Part shown: positions 8,179 to 18,060 of the stretch, piece after piece
How the letters are laid out: every line of letters starts with the position of its first letter
Position numbering within the stretch: position 1 is the stretch's first letter
Origin: CAVTQZ01 sp963737015
GTDB taxonomy: Bacteria > Actinomycetota > Acidimicrobiia > Acidimicrobiales > UBA8190
Length of the DNA stretch: 64,000 nt
Assembly: GCA_963737015.1 (NCBI GenBank)
Contig: CAVTQZ010000001.1
Span: 682,001 to 746,000 of the forward strand
Reading direction: 5' to 3'
Made by a program: the position numbers and the translations under genes
The notes under the pieces: model-generated
Databases searched by the model: none
Told to the model about the DNA's origin: nothing
The model's input: the letters and a program-made list of their open reading frames with translations, nothing else

Positions 8179-10589
8179 ATGGCCGACGCCATTGAGGTTT
8201 CGGGCGCGATCAGTGGTACCGATCGCACCCTGAGTTTCGAGACAGGAAGGTTCGCCGGGCAGGCGGACGGGGCCGTGGTGGGCCGCATCGGCAACACCAT
8301 GATCCTCGTCACAGCGACAGCAGCGCGATCGGTGCGCGAGGGAACCGATTTCTTCCCCCTGACTGTCGACGTGGAGGAGCGCATGTACGCCGCGGGCAAG
8401 ATCCCCGGTTCGTTCTTCCGCCGTGAGGGCAGGGCCACGGACCAGGCGATCCTCACGGACCGCCTCATCGACAGGCCACTTCGTCCGAGCTTTCCGTCCG
8501 GGTTCCGAAACGAGGTGCACATCGTCGGCACGGTGCTAGGTGCCGACCTCGAGAACCCGCACGACGTGCTCGCGATCAACAGCGCGTCCGCGGCGCTCAT
8601 GGTGTCGGGAATCCCGTTCGACGGCCCCATCGGCGCCGTCAGGCTGGCATGGTCCGCGGAGGGGACCTGGATCCCGCACGCCACCTACCAACAGGGGGCT
8701 GCATCGACGTTCGAGCTCGTCGTCGCGGGAAGAGCCCTCTCCGACCAACCCGGCTCGGACATCGCCATCATGATGGTCGAGGCGGGTGGCACGAAGAATT
8801 CCTGGGACCTCTATGAATCCGGCACTCCGAAGGTGACCGAAGAGGCCCTTGCGGACGGCCTCGAGACGGCAAAGACCTGGATTCGCGAATCCATCGAGCT
8901 CCAGCGGGAGCTCGTGACCAAGGCCGGTAAGAAGCCGACCATCGTCTACGACCTCTTCTCCGACTACGCCGAGGACGTCTACGAGCGCGTGGCCGCAGTG
9001 GGGACCGACGCTGTGTCGAAGGCAAACACCATCACGCAGAAAGCGGAGCGCAACGCCGCGCTCGACGAGGCCACCGAGTCGATAATCGCCGAGCTCTCGA
9101 CCGAATTCCCCGAACGCGAGCGAGAGATAAAGGCGGCGGTGCGGGCTCTCACGAAGAAGCTGGTTAGAAAGCGGATCGTCGACGAAGGCGTCCGCATCGA
9201 CGGGCGGGGGACGGCCGACATACGGCCGCTGTCGGCCGCGGTCGGCTTGGTTCCCACCGCGCATGGTTCGGGACTCTTCGAGAGGGGCGAGACGCAGGTA
9301 CTGAACTTCACGACGCTCGGCATGCCGCGGTTGTCGCAAATGCTCGACACGATCGGTGTCGAGGAGTCGAAGCGCTATATGCACCACTACAACTTCCCGC
9401 CCTTCTCGACGGGTGAGACGGGTTTCATCCGCGGCCCCAAGCGCCGCGAGATAGGTCACGGACTTCTCGCCGAACGCGCGCTGCTCCCTGTCGTCCCGTC
9501 CGAGGAGGATTTCCCCTACACCCTGCGGCTCGTGTCGGAGGTCCTCTCGTCGAACGGCTCCACCTCGATGGCTTCGGTGTGCGGGTCGACCCTTTCGCTC
9601 ATGGACGCCGGGGTCCCGATAAAGGCGCCAGTGGCCGGGATCGCGATGGGTCTCGTGCACGACGAAGGCACGTACGTGACGTTGACCGACATCCTCGGGA
9701 CCGAGGACGCCTTCGGGGACATGGACTTCAAGGTGGCCGGCACGAGCGACACGGTCACCGCCCTGCAGCTCGACACGAAGATCGACGGTCTCCCGGCCGA
9801 CGTCCTGGCGCACGCCCTGCGTCAGGCGAAAGAAGCGCGCCTCAAGATCCTCGATGTCATGCACGGTGCGATCGCCGAACCCGCGAGGTCGTGTCCGCGA
9901 ACGCTCCGAAGATCGTGTCGTTCGAGATCCCGATCGACCGCATCGGCGAGGTGATAGGCCCGAAGGGGAAGATGATCAACACTCTCCAGGCAGAGACCGG
10001 CACCGACATCACCGTCGACGACGACGGGCTCGTGGGCACCGTGACGATAGGTGCGAAGGACGGCGCCGCCGTCGAAGAGGCGAGGAGGCGCATCTTCCTC
10101 ATCGTCGAACCGCCCGAGGCGAACGTCGGAGAGGTCTATCCGGGCAAGGTCGTGAACATCACGAAGTTCGGGGCTTTCGTGAACATCCTCCCCGGCCGTG
10201 ACGGCCTGCTCCACATTTCGAAGCTCGGTGCGGGTAGGCGGGTGGAGAGGGTCGAGGACGTCCTGGCCCTCGGGCAGGACCTGAGGGTCCGCGTGGACGA
10301 CATCGATCCGCAGGGAAAGGTCTCGCTCTCGTTGGCCGAAGACCTCGAAAGCCGGCCGGCCGGCGCGAACGGGGGTAACGGTGCAGCCGACGGTTCCGCC
10401 CGGGGCCGCGCCGGCAGCGAAGGTGCAACCGCCACTCCGGCGGTCACCTCGTTCGAAGAGGCGTTCGACGCCGAGCTGGCGAACGAGCTGGGCGATCTCG
10501 GACCTGCTCCCGCCGTTGCCGCCGACCGTCAACGCTCGCCGCGGGACCGCAACGACCGCCCGCGTGCCAGGCGCCCGCGCCGCCGCTGA
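8179..10589 (+). CDS. pnp: Polyribonucleotide nucleotidyltransferase (PNPase), frameshifted in this sequence
   Basis: PNPase degrades RNA 3' to 5' by phosphorolysis. The order is RNase PH-like domain 1 (LSFETGRFAGQADGAVVGRIG), an all-alpha linker, RNase PH-like domain 2 (SLMDAGVPIKAPVAGIAMGL), KH (GEVIGPKGKMIN), S1 (GEVYPGKVVNITKFGAFVNI) and a low-complexity tail. The ATG at 8179 has GTGAGGAGC upstream. The frame breaks at 9880-9882: it reads AIAEP, then REVVSANAPKIVSFEIP in the next frame. One extra C in that C-run restores the family sequence AIAEPREVVS. A base-call error is likely, since all domains remain intact across the break. Confidence 0.94.
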
Positions 10590-10628
10590 CGCAGCCGCTC
10601 TTGGGCCGATGAGGCGGGAGGCCGAAAC

Positions 10629-11868
10629 TTGATCGAAGTCGCGACGCTCTCGTGTGGAGCACGTCTCGTCACCGAGACGATGTCCGACGCGCGGTCCGTC
10701 GCGATCGGGGCGTGGGTGGGGACCGGCTCGAGGGACGAGTCCGACAGCAGGGCAGGTGCCTCTCACTTCATGGAGCACCTCCTCTTCAAGGGAACGCCCA
10801 CGTGGACGGCGGCCGAGATCGCGGAGGCGGTGGACGAAGTGGGCGGCGACATGAACGCCTTCACCACGAAGGAGTACACCGCCTTCTACATAAGGCTCTT
10901 GTCCGAGAACGTGGCCCTCGGGCTAGAGGTGCTGAGCGCGATCATGACGGATCCGGCGTTGCGCGGGGAGGACGTGGACGCCGAGCGTCAGGTGATCCTC
11001 GACGAGATCCTGATGCACGCCGACGAGGCTGCCGACCTCGCCGCCGAGCGGTGCACGGGAGCACTCTTCCCGCGACATCCCCTCGGGCGCGAGGTGCTCG
11101 GGACCGCGTCGAGCGTCTCGGAATTGGACACCGACGAGATAAGGCGCTTCTTCGACCTCCACTACCGCACCAACAACCTGGTCCTCGCCGCCGCAGGGGA
11201 CATAGACCATGAACAGCTCGCGTCGGAGCTCGACCGGCGCTTCTCCGGACAGCGCCGGGGGCTCCATGCCGACGCGCACGCCCCCCGACTGTGCTCCCGA
11301 GGAGATCGTCGTCACCCGCCGACCGACGGAGCAGGTCCACATGGTGCTCGGCATGCGCGCACCCGATCGCCACTCGGAGGAACGTTGGCCACTCGCGGTC
11401 TTCAACCACGTGCTCGGCGGGGGAATGTCCAGCCGGCTGTTCCAGGAAGTGCGCGAGAAGAGAGGGCTCTGTTACTCCATCTGGTCCGAGCGCAGCCACT
11501 ATGACGACACGGGGAGCCTCAGCGTGAACGTCGGCACTGCCCCGGCTCACTCGCAAGAGGTGCTCGACCTCGTGAACCACGAGCTCGACGCGCTCGCTGC
11601 CAAGGGTGTAACGGACAGGGAGCTCGCCGTTGCCAAAGGGCACTTGAGAGCCGAGATGCTCCTCGCGCTCGAGGACTCCGGTGCACGCATGCACAGGATC
11701 GGGTCGAGCCTGCTGCTGCACGGGCACGTGATGCAGGTGGACGATCTCCTTGCCAAGGTCGAAGCGATCACGTCAGAGGACGTGGGGAACCTGGCGCAGA
11801 AGCTCGCGAGCGGGACGCGTACCCTTTCGGTGGTGGGTCCGTTCGACGCCGACGAGCTTCGCGTTTGA
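10629..11868 (+). CDS. M16 family zinc peptidase (PepR-like), frameshifted in this sequence
   Basis: This is a processing-peptidase-type metalloprotease related to the mycobacterial PepR encoded after pnp. The inverted zinc motif HxxEH is seen as HFMEHLLFKGT (about residues 49-59). The C-terminal half contains REKRGLCYSIWS and GLMR-like substrate-groove regions. The TTG start at 10629 follows GGCGGGAGG. The frame shifts between about 11270 and 11286. Restoring one CG within GACGCGCACG gives HADARTPPDCAPEEIVV; reading the C6 run as C5 is the alternative. The family, about 410 residues, is otherwise complete. Its natural substrate is unknown. Confidence 0.87.
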
Positions 11869-11874
11869 TCGACC

Positions 11875-12684
11875 GTGACAAGCGTGGGGGTCGTCGGTGC
11901 GGGTGGGAAGATGGGCCGGGAGGTATGTCGCGCCGTCCTCGGTGATCCCGAGCTCGAGCTGGTCGCGGCGGTCGATCCACCTCTTGCAGGTATCGACCTG
12001 CGTCAAGTGACGGGCTCGGACGCCACCGGGCTGCAGATCGCGGGCACCATCGAGGAACTCCAACGCGCGAGCGCCGAGGTGGCGGTCGACTTCTCGGTGG
12101 CAGATGTCGCAGTCGAGACCATGCGCTGGTGCGCAGCGCACGGCGTCAACGCGGTCGTCGGGACCTCGGGCATTCCCCAGGGCACAGTCTCGGAGCTTCG
12201 CGAGCTTTTCGCTTCGGCGCGCTCGAACTGCCTCATAGCTCCCAACTTCGCGATCGGAGCCGTGCTCATGATGCGACTGGCGGAGCTAGCGGCGCCGTAC
12301 ATGGACGGTGCTGAGATCGTGGAGCTTCACCACGACGGAAAGCTCGACGCACCGTCGGGGACGGCGCTCACGAGCGCGCGCCGGATCGCCGAGGCGCGCG
12401 AATCGGCGCAAGTGGCGAGCTGGCAGGGCGACCGCACTCGCAACGAAGTCGCCAAGGGATCACGGGGCGGCGAGGGACCGGGAGGCATCCGGTTCCATTC
12501 CGTGAGGCTGCCGGGCCTTGTCGCGCACCAGGAGATCATTCTCGGCACAGTGGGCCAGTCGCTCACCATCCGTCATGATTCCTACGACCGCACCTCGTTC
12601 ATGCCCGGAGTGCTGATGGCCGTGAAGGCAGTGCGTGGACTCCGGGGTCTAACCGTAGGCCTCGACCAACTGCTCGGCTTCTGA
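11875..12684 (+). CDS. dapB: 4-hydroxy-tetrahydrodipicolinate reductase
   Basis: DapB reduces hydroxy-tetrahydrodipicolinate in DAP/lysine synthesis. The 269-residue protein begins with the nucleotide-binding motif GVVGAGGKMGREV. It carries the catalytic and substrate motif ELHHDGKLDAPSGTA and the tail motif HDSYDRTSFMPGVLMAV. The GTG start lies 6 nt after the M16 peptidase stop. It is the first of six dap genes in the window; dapA comes only after the TetR/diiron island. Confidence 0.96.
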   Translation: MTSVGVVGAGGKMGREVCRAVLGDPELELVAAVDPPLAGIDLRQVTGSDATGLQIAGTIEELQRASAEVAVDFSVADVAVETMRWCAAHGVNAVVGTSGIPQGTVSELRELFASARSNCLIAPNFAIGAVLMMRLAELAAPYMDGAEIVELHHDGKLDAPSGTALTSARRIAEARESAQVASWQGDRTRNEVAKGSRGGEGPGGIRFHSVRLPGLVAHQEIILGTVGQSLTIRHDSYDRTSFMPGVLMAVKAVRGLRGLTVGLDQLLGF

Positions 12685-12747
12685 GGCGGTCCCGAGCTCG
12701 CAATCGCGCTCACGTAGGTTGGTCGACGCGTAGATAGGCTTCTTCGG

Positions 12748-13347
12748 ATGGACGACGCAACTCGTGAGCGAATCGTCGAGGCGACATATTCGTGCGTCGC
12801 GAGATGGGGTCTTTCGAAGACGACGGTCGAAGACGCCGCGCAAGAGGCGAGACTGAGCAGGGCGACGGTTTACCGCTACTTCCCGGGCGGACGCGACGAG
12901 CTCCTCGACGCCGTGGTCTCCTGGCAGTACCGGACCTTCTTCGGCCGTCTGTACGAGGAGGTGAGAGAAGCCTCGTCTTTGGAGGAGATCCTCGAACGCG
13001 GTCTCGTCTATGCCCGGCGCGCCGTCCTCGAGCACGAAGTGCTCCAGCGCGTCCTCGAGACCGAGCCCGGCGTTCTCCTGCCGAAGCTGACCGTGGAGTC
13101 CAACCGCACGGTGGCGATGATCAGCGGGGTGCTCGTCCCGTACCTTCAGCGTCACGAGCTCGCGCCGGGGATCCGGGTCCACGAGGCAGCGGACTACCTG
13201 GCGCGAATGATCCTCTCGTACATCTCGTCCCCGGGCCACTGGGACCTGACCGACCCTTCGCAGGTGTCGGAGCTGGTCAGGCACGAGCTGTTGCCCGGGG
13301 TGGTGGGCGGAGCCCCGACGGCTTCCAGGAACGGAGGAAGTCGTTGA
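12748..13347 (+). CDS. TetR family transcriptional regulator (first of a tandem pair)
   Basis: A 199-residue one-component repressor. The N-terminal helix-turn-helix is clear: IVEATYSCVARWGLSKTTVEDAA, then ARLSRATVYRYFPGGRDELL. The C-terminal ligand domain is not recognisable to a named subfamily. It is a paralogue of the next gene, sharing the SRATVYR-FPGG core and a similar C-terminal ending before LLPGVVG. A possible -10 (TAGATA, 12731-12736) ends 11 nt before the ATG, so the transcript may be nearly leaderless. Ligand and targets are unknown; the diiron protein two genes downstream is the obvious candidate target. Confidence 0.88.
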   Translation: MDDATRERIVEATYSCVARWGLSKTTVEDAAQEARLSRATVYRYFPGGRDELLDAVVSWQYRTFFGRLYEEVREASSLEEILERGLVYARRAVLEHEVLQRVLETEPGVLLPKLTVESNRTVAMISGVLVPYLQRHELAPGIRVHEAADYLARMILSYISSPGHWDLTDPSQVSELVRHELLPGVVGGAPTASRNGGSR

Positions 13348-13380
13348 CAATGAGACACGTTTAGCCGTATTGTCTCATTG
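13344..13380 (+). promoter_or_regulatory. Promoter with perfect palindromic operator before the second TetR gene
   Basis: A consensus -35 TTGACA (13344-13349) overlaps the stop codon of the first TetR gene, and TATTGT (13368-13373) sits 18 bp later as -10. Across both runs a perfect inverted repeat: CAATGAGACA (13348-13357) and TGTCTCATTG (13371-13380), separated by 13 bp. Binding of a dimeric TetR here would block the promoter. An in-frame GTG lies at 13381, at the expected transcription start, so a leaderless message is possible. Confidence 0.75.
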
Positions 13381-13422
13381 GTGGCAGGCGCTCCCAGGCT
13401 CGAGCTCCTTCACGGGGAGGGG

Positions 13423-14241
13423 ATGGGCACCGCAGACGCACCCGTTCTGCGTGGCGGCCCGACCGCGCGTCCCGGAGAAGCAGCGTCTCTCGGAGCTCAG
13501 CGCGTCCGTCTGGTCGACGGAACCCTGCGGTGCATCGGTCGTCAAGGCATAGCCAAGACGACGCTCGACGATGTCGCCCGAGAGGCCGGATGTAGCCGAG
13601 CCACCGTCTACCGGGCGTTTCCCGGAGGCAAAGAGGCGCTGCTGGCTGCAGTCGTGGACACCGAGCTGTCGCGCTTCTTCACCTCGCTGGCAGTGCGGAT
13701 GGGTGAGGCGTCGGACATCGAAGACGTGCTCGTGACCGGAATGCACGAGGCGGCCTTGCGGATCAGTAGGCACGAGGCGCTCGCATATCTGCTCGAGAAC
13801 GAGCCGGAGGTCGTGCTCCCGCACCTCGCGTTCAGCCACCTCGACAATGTGCTCCACATTTCCTCGACCTTCGTTGCCCCCTTCCTCGGGCGCTGGCTTG
13901 GCCACGACGAGGCTCAGCGGGTAGCGGAATGGGCAACTCGCATCGTGATCTCGTACATCGCCTGCCCCGCCGACGATGTGGATCTCACAGAGCTTCAAGA
14001 CGTCCACCACCTCGTCTCGACCTTCGTCCTGCCGGGGGTGCGCGTCATGGGTAGTGACTCGCATGTCGCGCCACATGCCGCGGAACTGCTGTCTCACGTG
14101 TCCCACCTGTCTCACCTGTCAAGACCACCAATCACCGGCTCAGGTCCGGTAAGGGGGAATCACAATGACCGACACCGCACAGAGCCAACAGAGCGACGAG
14201 TCGCAGATGCGCGCGACGGCCGACATCATCGGCCGCAGTGA
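13423..14241 (+). CDS. TetR family transcriptional regulator (second of a tandem pair)
   Basis: The helix-turn-helix reads GRQGIAKTTLDDVAREAGCSRATVYRAFPGGKEALLAAVV, closely like its upstream neighbour. The start is uncertain: ATG 13423 has GGGGAG at short spacing, whereas GTG 13381 would suit a leaderless message. The C-terminus is odd. After LVSTFVLPGVRVMG, where the paralogue ends soon after, this frame runs on through four LSH-type repeats and overlaps the next gene by 77 bp. The true 3' end could be shorter if an indel is present. A perfect palindrome over its promoter suggests autoregulation. Confidence 0.82.
   Translation: MGTADAPVLRGGPTARPGEAASLGAQRVRLVDGTLRCIGRQGIAKTTLDDVAREAGCSRATVYRAFPGGKEALLAAVVDTELSRFFTSLAVRMGEASDIEDVLVTGMHEAALRISRHEALAYLLENEPEVVLPHLAFSHLDNVLHISSTFVAPFLGRWLGHDEAQRVAEWATRIVISYIACPADDVDLTELQDVHHLVSTFVLPGVRVMGSDSHVAPHAAELLSHVSHLSHLSRPPITGSGPVRGNHNDRHRTEPTERRVADARDGRHHRPQ
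14090..14125 (+). repeat. 9-bp tandem array of TGTCTCA-like half-sites before the diiron gene
   Basis: Four consecutive 9-bp units read TGTCTCACG, TGTCCCACC, TGTCTCACC and TGTCAAGAC. The core TGTCTCA equals the half-site of the palindrome at 13348-13380. The array ends 39 bp before the ATG of the diiron protein. It also encodes (L/V)SH repeats at the C-terminus of the second TetR, so a purely coding origin is possible. A regulatory role is inference. Confidence 0.55.
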
Positions 14242-15328
14242 GCTCGACGACCTCACCGCCATCATGTCCGTGGTCAACACCGACTGGGACTCGATCAACC
14301 ACAACGTCCACTCCAACTTCGACACCGCCTTCACGTGGGACTACGAGAAGGGCCAGCGTCCCAAGCTCGACAAGCTCTACGAGAAGGCGAAGAAGTCCCA
14401 GTGGAACGCGCAGACCGACCTGCCCTGGGACATCGAAGTGGATCAGGAGCAGGTCGTAATGGCGAACGCGGTGGCGAACGGCGGCCTCAACGAGGGGATC
14501 GATACGACCGGCACCTCGCTCGAGAGCTGGGGGGACAAGGAGTGGCTCGACTTCGGCGTGCAGAGCCAGAACTGGACCCTGTCGCAGTTCATGCACGGCG
14601 AGCAGGGTGCGCTCGTCTGCACCGCCAAGATCGTCGAGTCCGTCCCTTGGATCGACGCCAAGTACTACGCGTCGACTCAGGTGATGGACGAGGCCCGTCA
14701 CGTGGAGGTGTTCAACAAGTACCTCGACGAGAAGCTCTCGGGGCATTACCCGATCAACTCCCACCTCGGTCTGCTGCTCGACGACATCATCTCCGACAGC
14801 CGGTGGGACATGACGTACCTCGGGATGCAGATCATGGTCGAGGGTCTCGCTCTCGCCGCATTCGGCTTCATGCACCAGATGACGACCGAGCCTTTGCTGA
14901 AGCAGATTCTCCGTTACGTGATGTCCGACGAGTCGCGCCACGTCGCGTTCGGCGTCCTGAGCCTCCAGGAGTACTACTCGCAGCTGTCCGCGGCGGAGCT
15001 ACGTGAGCGCCAGGAATTCGCCTTCGAGGCAGCTGTGAGAATGCGGGACCGGTTCCTTCAGCAAGAGGTCTGGGATCGGATGGGGATCGACGGAAAAGAG
15101 GTCGCTCCTCTTCTGATGCAGGTTCCGGAGCGCAAGATGTTCCAGGTGATGCTCTTCTCGAAGATAGTTCCCAACCTGAAGAAGCTCGGTCTGCTGGACG
15201 CGGCCGACGGCTGGTTGCGGGAGCGCTTCACCGAGCTCGGTGCGATCGCGTTCGAGGACTGGGTCGACACCGGGGAGGAGTACGACACGCTTCAGGCGAC
15301 ACCGCAGACGGACTCGATCGCTTCCTGA
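14165..15328 (+). CDS. Ferritin-like diiron protein, R2/AurF-type (substrate unknown)
   Basis: The 387-residue helical protein carries a full set of likely diiron ligands. These are a Glu in FMHGEQGAL, Glu and His in MDEARHVEVF, a Glu in MVEGLALAAFG, and Glu and His in SDESRHVAFG. This E, ExxH, E, ExxH pattern is that of ribonucleotide reductase R2-like and AurF-like oxygenases. I cannot assign a substrate; the radical Tyr and long R2 motifs are not evident, so an oxygenase or oxidase is likelier than a reductase subunit. AAGGGGGA lies 7 nt before the ATG. Two TetR genes directly upstream suggest inducible expression. The three genes separate dapB from dapA. Confidence 0.85.
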   Translation: MTDTAQSQQSDESQMRATADIIGRSELDDLTAIMSVVNTDWDSINHNVHSNFDTAFTWDYEKGQRPKLDKLYEKAKKSQWNAQTDLPWDIEVDQEQVVMANAVANGGLNEGIDTTGTSLESWGDKEWLDFGVQSQNWTLSQFMHGEQGALVCTAKIVESVPWIDAKYYASTQVMDEARHVEVFNKYLDEKLSGHYPINSHLGLLLDDIISDSRWDMTYLGMQIMVEGLALAAFGFMHQMTTEPLLKQILRYVMSDESRHVAFGVLSLQEYYSQLSAAELRERQEFAFEAAVRMRDRFLQQEVWDRMGIDGKEVAPLLMQVPERKMFQVMLFSKIVPNLKKLGLLDAADGWLRERFTELGAIAFEDWVDTGEEYDTLQATPQTDSIAS

Positions 15329-15475
15329 GCTCGCATCCGGGCACCTGCCGGTGCTCGTGGTCTCGGGGACGATTCCACCGCAGAAGCGCCAGGGCGGGGC
15401 GCTAGCCTGGCGCGCGATGTTGACCGGGCCGAACTCGGGACACCCTGACACCAATGGTTCTGGCGGAGACCGCCC

Positions 15476-16384
15476 GTGGTAGGCGACACGGGCCGCTTCG
15501 GGGCGGTGGTCACGGCGATGATCACGCCTTTCGACGAGAAGGGTGCGCTCGACCTTGAGGGTGCCTCGCGGCTCGCGAAATGGCTCGCCGCGCACGGAAG
15601 CGACGGCCTCGTGGTCGCGGGCACGACCGGAGAGGGTCCCGTTCTCTCCGATGCGGAATTGGTGGAACTCCTGAGCATCGTCTCAGAGTCGGTCACGATC
15701 CCGGTCATCGCCGGCACCGGCACCAACGACACGCGCCATTCGATCGAGCGGACGCATATGGCGGAAGCCACCGGTGTGGACGCCGTGCTGGTGGTGACCC
15801 CCTATTACAACCGTCCCTCGCAAACAGGTCTCTTCGCGCACTTCGAGGCGGTCGCCGGCGCGACGAGTCTTCCTGTTGTCGTCTACGACATCCCCGTGCG
15901 CACCGGCCGCAAGATCGCGCACGACACCCTTCTACGTCTCGGACGCCAAGTCTCGAACGTCGTAGCGGTGAAGGACTCGGCCGGGGACCCGGCGGCTTCC
16001 GCTCGGCTGGTCGCGGAGGCACCTGGCGGCTTCGAGCTCTACAGCGGCGACGACGCGCTCACACTTCCCCTCCTCGCCGTCGGGGCGGCAGGCGTCGTGA
16101 GTGTCGCGGCCAACTGGGCCCCGGGTTCCATCGGCGAGATGATCCAGGCGTTCACCAAGGGGGACGTCGAAGGGGCTCGATCGGCCAACGCAAGGCTCCT
16201 CGAGTCCTACGAGTTCGAGTCCTCGGAGGCATCTCCGAACCCCCTTCCGGCGAAGGCGGCCTGTCGTGCACTGGGCCTGCCGGCGGGTCAATGCCGCCTG
16301 CCGCTCGGCCCCGCGCCCGCCGGCCTCGACGAGCGAGCGCTCGAGGTCGTCATGCACCTCGGCTCAGAGCCCGCGACGTCATAA
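15476..16384 (+). CDS. dapA: 4-hydroxy-tetrahydrodipicolinate synthase
   Basis: DapA condenses pyruvate with aspartate semialdehyde, the first committed step to DAP. The 302-residue TIM barrel shows AGTTGEGPVLSDAEL, VTPYYNRPSQTGLFAHF (with the catalytic Tyr) and the Schiff-base Lys in VVAVKDSAGDP. The GTG start is used. The 147 nt before it contain no gene. It is followed after 14 nt by rnj, the same order as dapA-rnj in mycobacteria. Confidence 0.96.
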   Translation: MVGDTGRFGAVVTAMITPFDEKGALDLEGASRLAKWLAAHGSDGLVVAGTTGEGPVLSDAELVELLSIVSESVTIPVIAGTGTNDTRHSIERTHMAEATGVDAVLVVTPYYNRPSQTGLFAHFEAVAGATSLPVVVYDIPVRTGRKIAHDTLLRLGRQVSNVVAVKDSAGDPAASARLVAEAPGGFELYSGDDALTLPLLAVGAAGVVSVAANWAPGSIGEMIQAFTKGDVEGARSANARLLESYEFESSEASPNPLPAKAACRALGLPAGQCRLPLGPAPAGLDERALEVVMHLGSEPATS

Positions 16385-16398
16385 GGCGAAGCAGCTCT

Positions 16399-18060
16399 TT
16401 GCCAAGTCCGGTTCGAATCAGCTTCCTCGGCGGTCTCGGCGAGATAGGCCGAAACTGCGCGTGCCTCGAGATGGACGGCAGGATCGTGGTTCTCGACTGC
16501 GGGGTGATGTTCCCCGACGCGGACATGCCCGGCATCGATCTCGTGCTGCCGGACCTGTCGTACCTACGAGAGCGCGCCGCCGAGGTCGAGGCCGTGATCC
16601 TCACGCACGGGCACGAGGATCACACGGGAGGGCTCGCCTACCTGTTGCGGGAGCTCTCGGTCACCGTCTATGGGTCGGCGTTGACGCTCGGCCTGGCTCG
16701 GAACCGCGTCGACGAGGCCGGCATGTCCGAACGTGCGCGTTTCGTGGAGGTGCGAGACGGCGACCGCATCAGTGTCGGACCCTTCGACGTCGAGTTCATC
16801 CCCGTGACCCACTCGGTTCCGCACGGTTTCGCCACCGCGTTCCATACGCCTCAAGGGGTGGTTCTGCATTCGGGCGATTTCAAGATCGACCTCACCCCCG
16901 TCGACGGAAGGCTCACGGACCTTGCAAGGCTGGGGTCACTCGCCCAGGGACCTGGTGTGAGGTTGCTTCTCGCAGACTCCACGAATGCAGAAGAGCCCGG
17001 GTTCACCGACTCGGAGACCCAGGTGGGTGCAACGCTGCTCAGGCTCTTCGAATCATGGAGCGGGCGCCGGGTCGTAGTGACGTGCTTCGCCAGCCACATC
17101 CACCGGATACAGCAGGTGATCGACGCCGCCATCGCGACCAATCGGAAGGTGGCGACCCTAGGGCGTTCGATGGCGAAGAACGTCGAGCTTGCGCTTCGTC
17201 TCGGCGTGCTGAGCGTGCCGCCCGACACGTTCGTTGACGTCGAAGACGTCGAGAAGATGCAACCAGGTAGCGTTTGCGTGGTCTCGACGGGCTCACAGGG
17301 CGAACCGCTCTCCGCGCTTGCCTTGATGGCCGAGGGGGAGAGCAAATTCCTCGCCCTGCATCCCGGCGACATCGTGGTGATAAGCGCCCATCCGATTCCG
17401 GGCAACGAATGGAGCGTCGGCAAAGTCATCGACGCACTGCACCGGCGCGGTGCGGAGGTCGTGCACACCGGAGTCGAGCCCGTGCACGTCTCGGGTCACG
17501 CTCGTCAGGGCGAGCTAATGACCCTGTTGTCTGTGGTGCGGCCCGAGTGGTTCATCCCGGTTCACGGCGAGTACCGACACCTGGTCAACCACGCCCGGCT
17601 CGCAGAGCTCATGGGGGTGGCCAAGGACAAGGTGGTCGTTTGTGAGGACGGCGACTCGCTCGTTCTCGATCACCGGGGTCTGCATCCGGCCGATGCCGTG
17701 CCCGCGGGATTCCTGTACGTGGACGGCACGGTCGGCGACGTGAGCCACGGCGTCCTACGTGACAGGAGGGTTCTCGCCGACGAGGGAGTAGTCGTCGTCG
17801 TCGCCACGGTCGACCTGCACGCGTCCGAGATCGTGAGCAACCCCCAGATCGTCACGCGGGGCTGGGTGCACGCGCCCGAGGCGGAGGAGTTGCTCGGCGA
17901 GGCAAGCGACGTCGTGCGGGTCGCCATCGAAAAAGCACTGGCCGAGGGGCCTGTGGACAGCGACTCGCTTCACCGCCATGCGCGCAAGGCGTTGGGCCGC
18001 TTCGTCGGTGAGCGGACCCGGCGCCGCCCGATGATCGTCCCGGTGATCGTGACCGTCTGA
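16399..18060 (+). CDS. rnj: Ribonuclease J
   Basis: RNase J is a metallo-beta-lactamase/beta-CASP ribonuclease with endo- and 5'-exonuclease activity. The 553-residue protein contains FLGGLGEIGRNCACLE and the metal motif HGHEDHTGG. It also has IPVTHSVPHG, LLADSTNAEEPGFT and the beta-CASP part with TGSQGEPLSALALMAEG and IPVHGEYRHLVNHARLA. The TTG start at 16399 is preceded by AAGGCG and is the only one close to the conserved VRISFLGGLGEIG beginning; longer upstream readings overlap dapA. It is intact. Confidence 0.95.
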   Translation: MPSPVRISFLGGLGEIGRNCACLEMDGRIVVLDCGVMFPDADMPGIDLVLPDLSYLRERAAEVEAVILTHGHEDHTGGLAYLLRELSVTVYGSALTLGLARNRVDEAGMSERARFVEVRDGDRISVGPFDVEFIPVTHSVPHGFATAFHTPQGVVLHSGDFKIDLTPVDGRLTDLARLGSLAQGPGVRLLLADSTNAEEPGFTDSETQVGATLLRLFESWSGRRVVVTCFASHIHRIQQVIDAAIATNRKVATLGRSMAKNVELALRLGVLSVPPDTFVDVEDVEKMQPGSVCVVSTGSQGEPLSALALMAEGESKFLALHPGDIVVISAHPIPGNEWSVGKVIDALHRRGAEVVHTGVEPVHVSGHARQGELMTLLSVVRPEWFIPVHGEYRHLVNHARLAELMGVAKDKVVVCEDGDSLVLDHRGLHPADAVPAGFLYVDGTVGDVSHGVLRDRRVLADEGVVVVVATVDLHASEIVSNPQIVTRGWVHAPEAEELLGEASDVVRVAIEKALAEGPVDSDSLHRHARKALGRFVGERTRRRPMIVPVIVTV

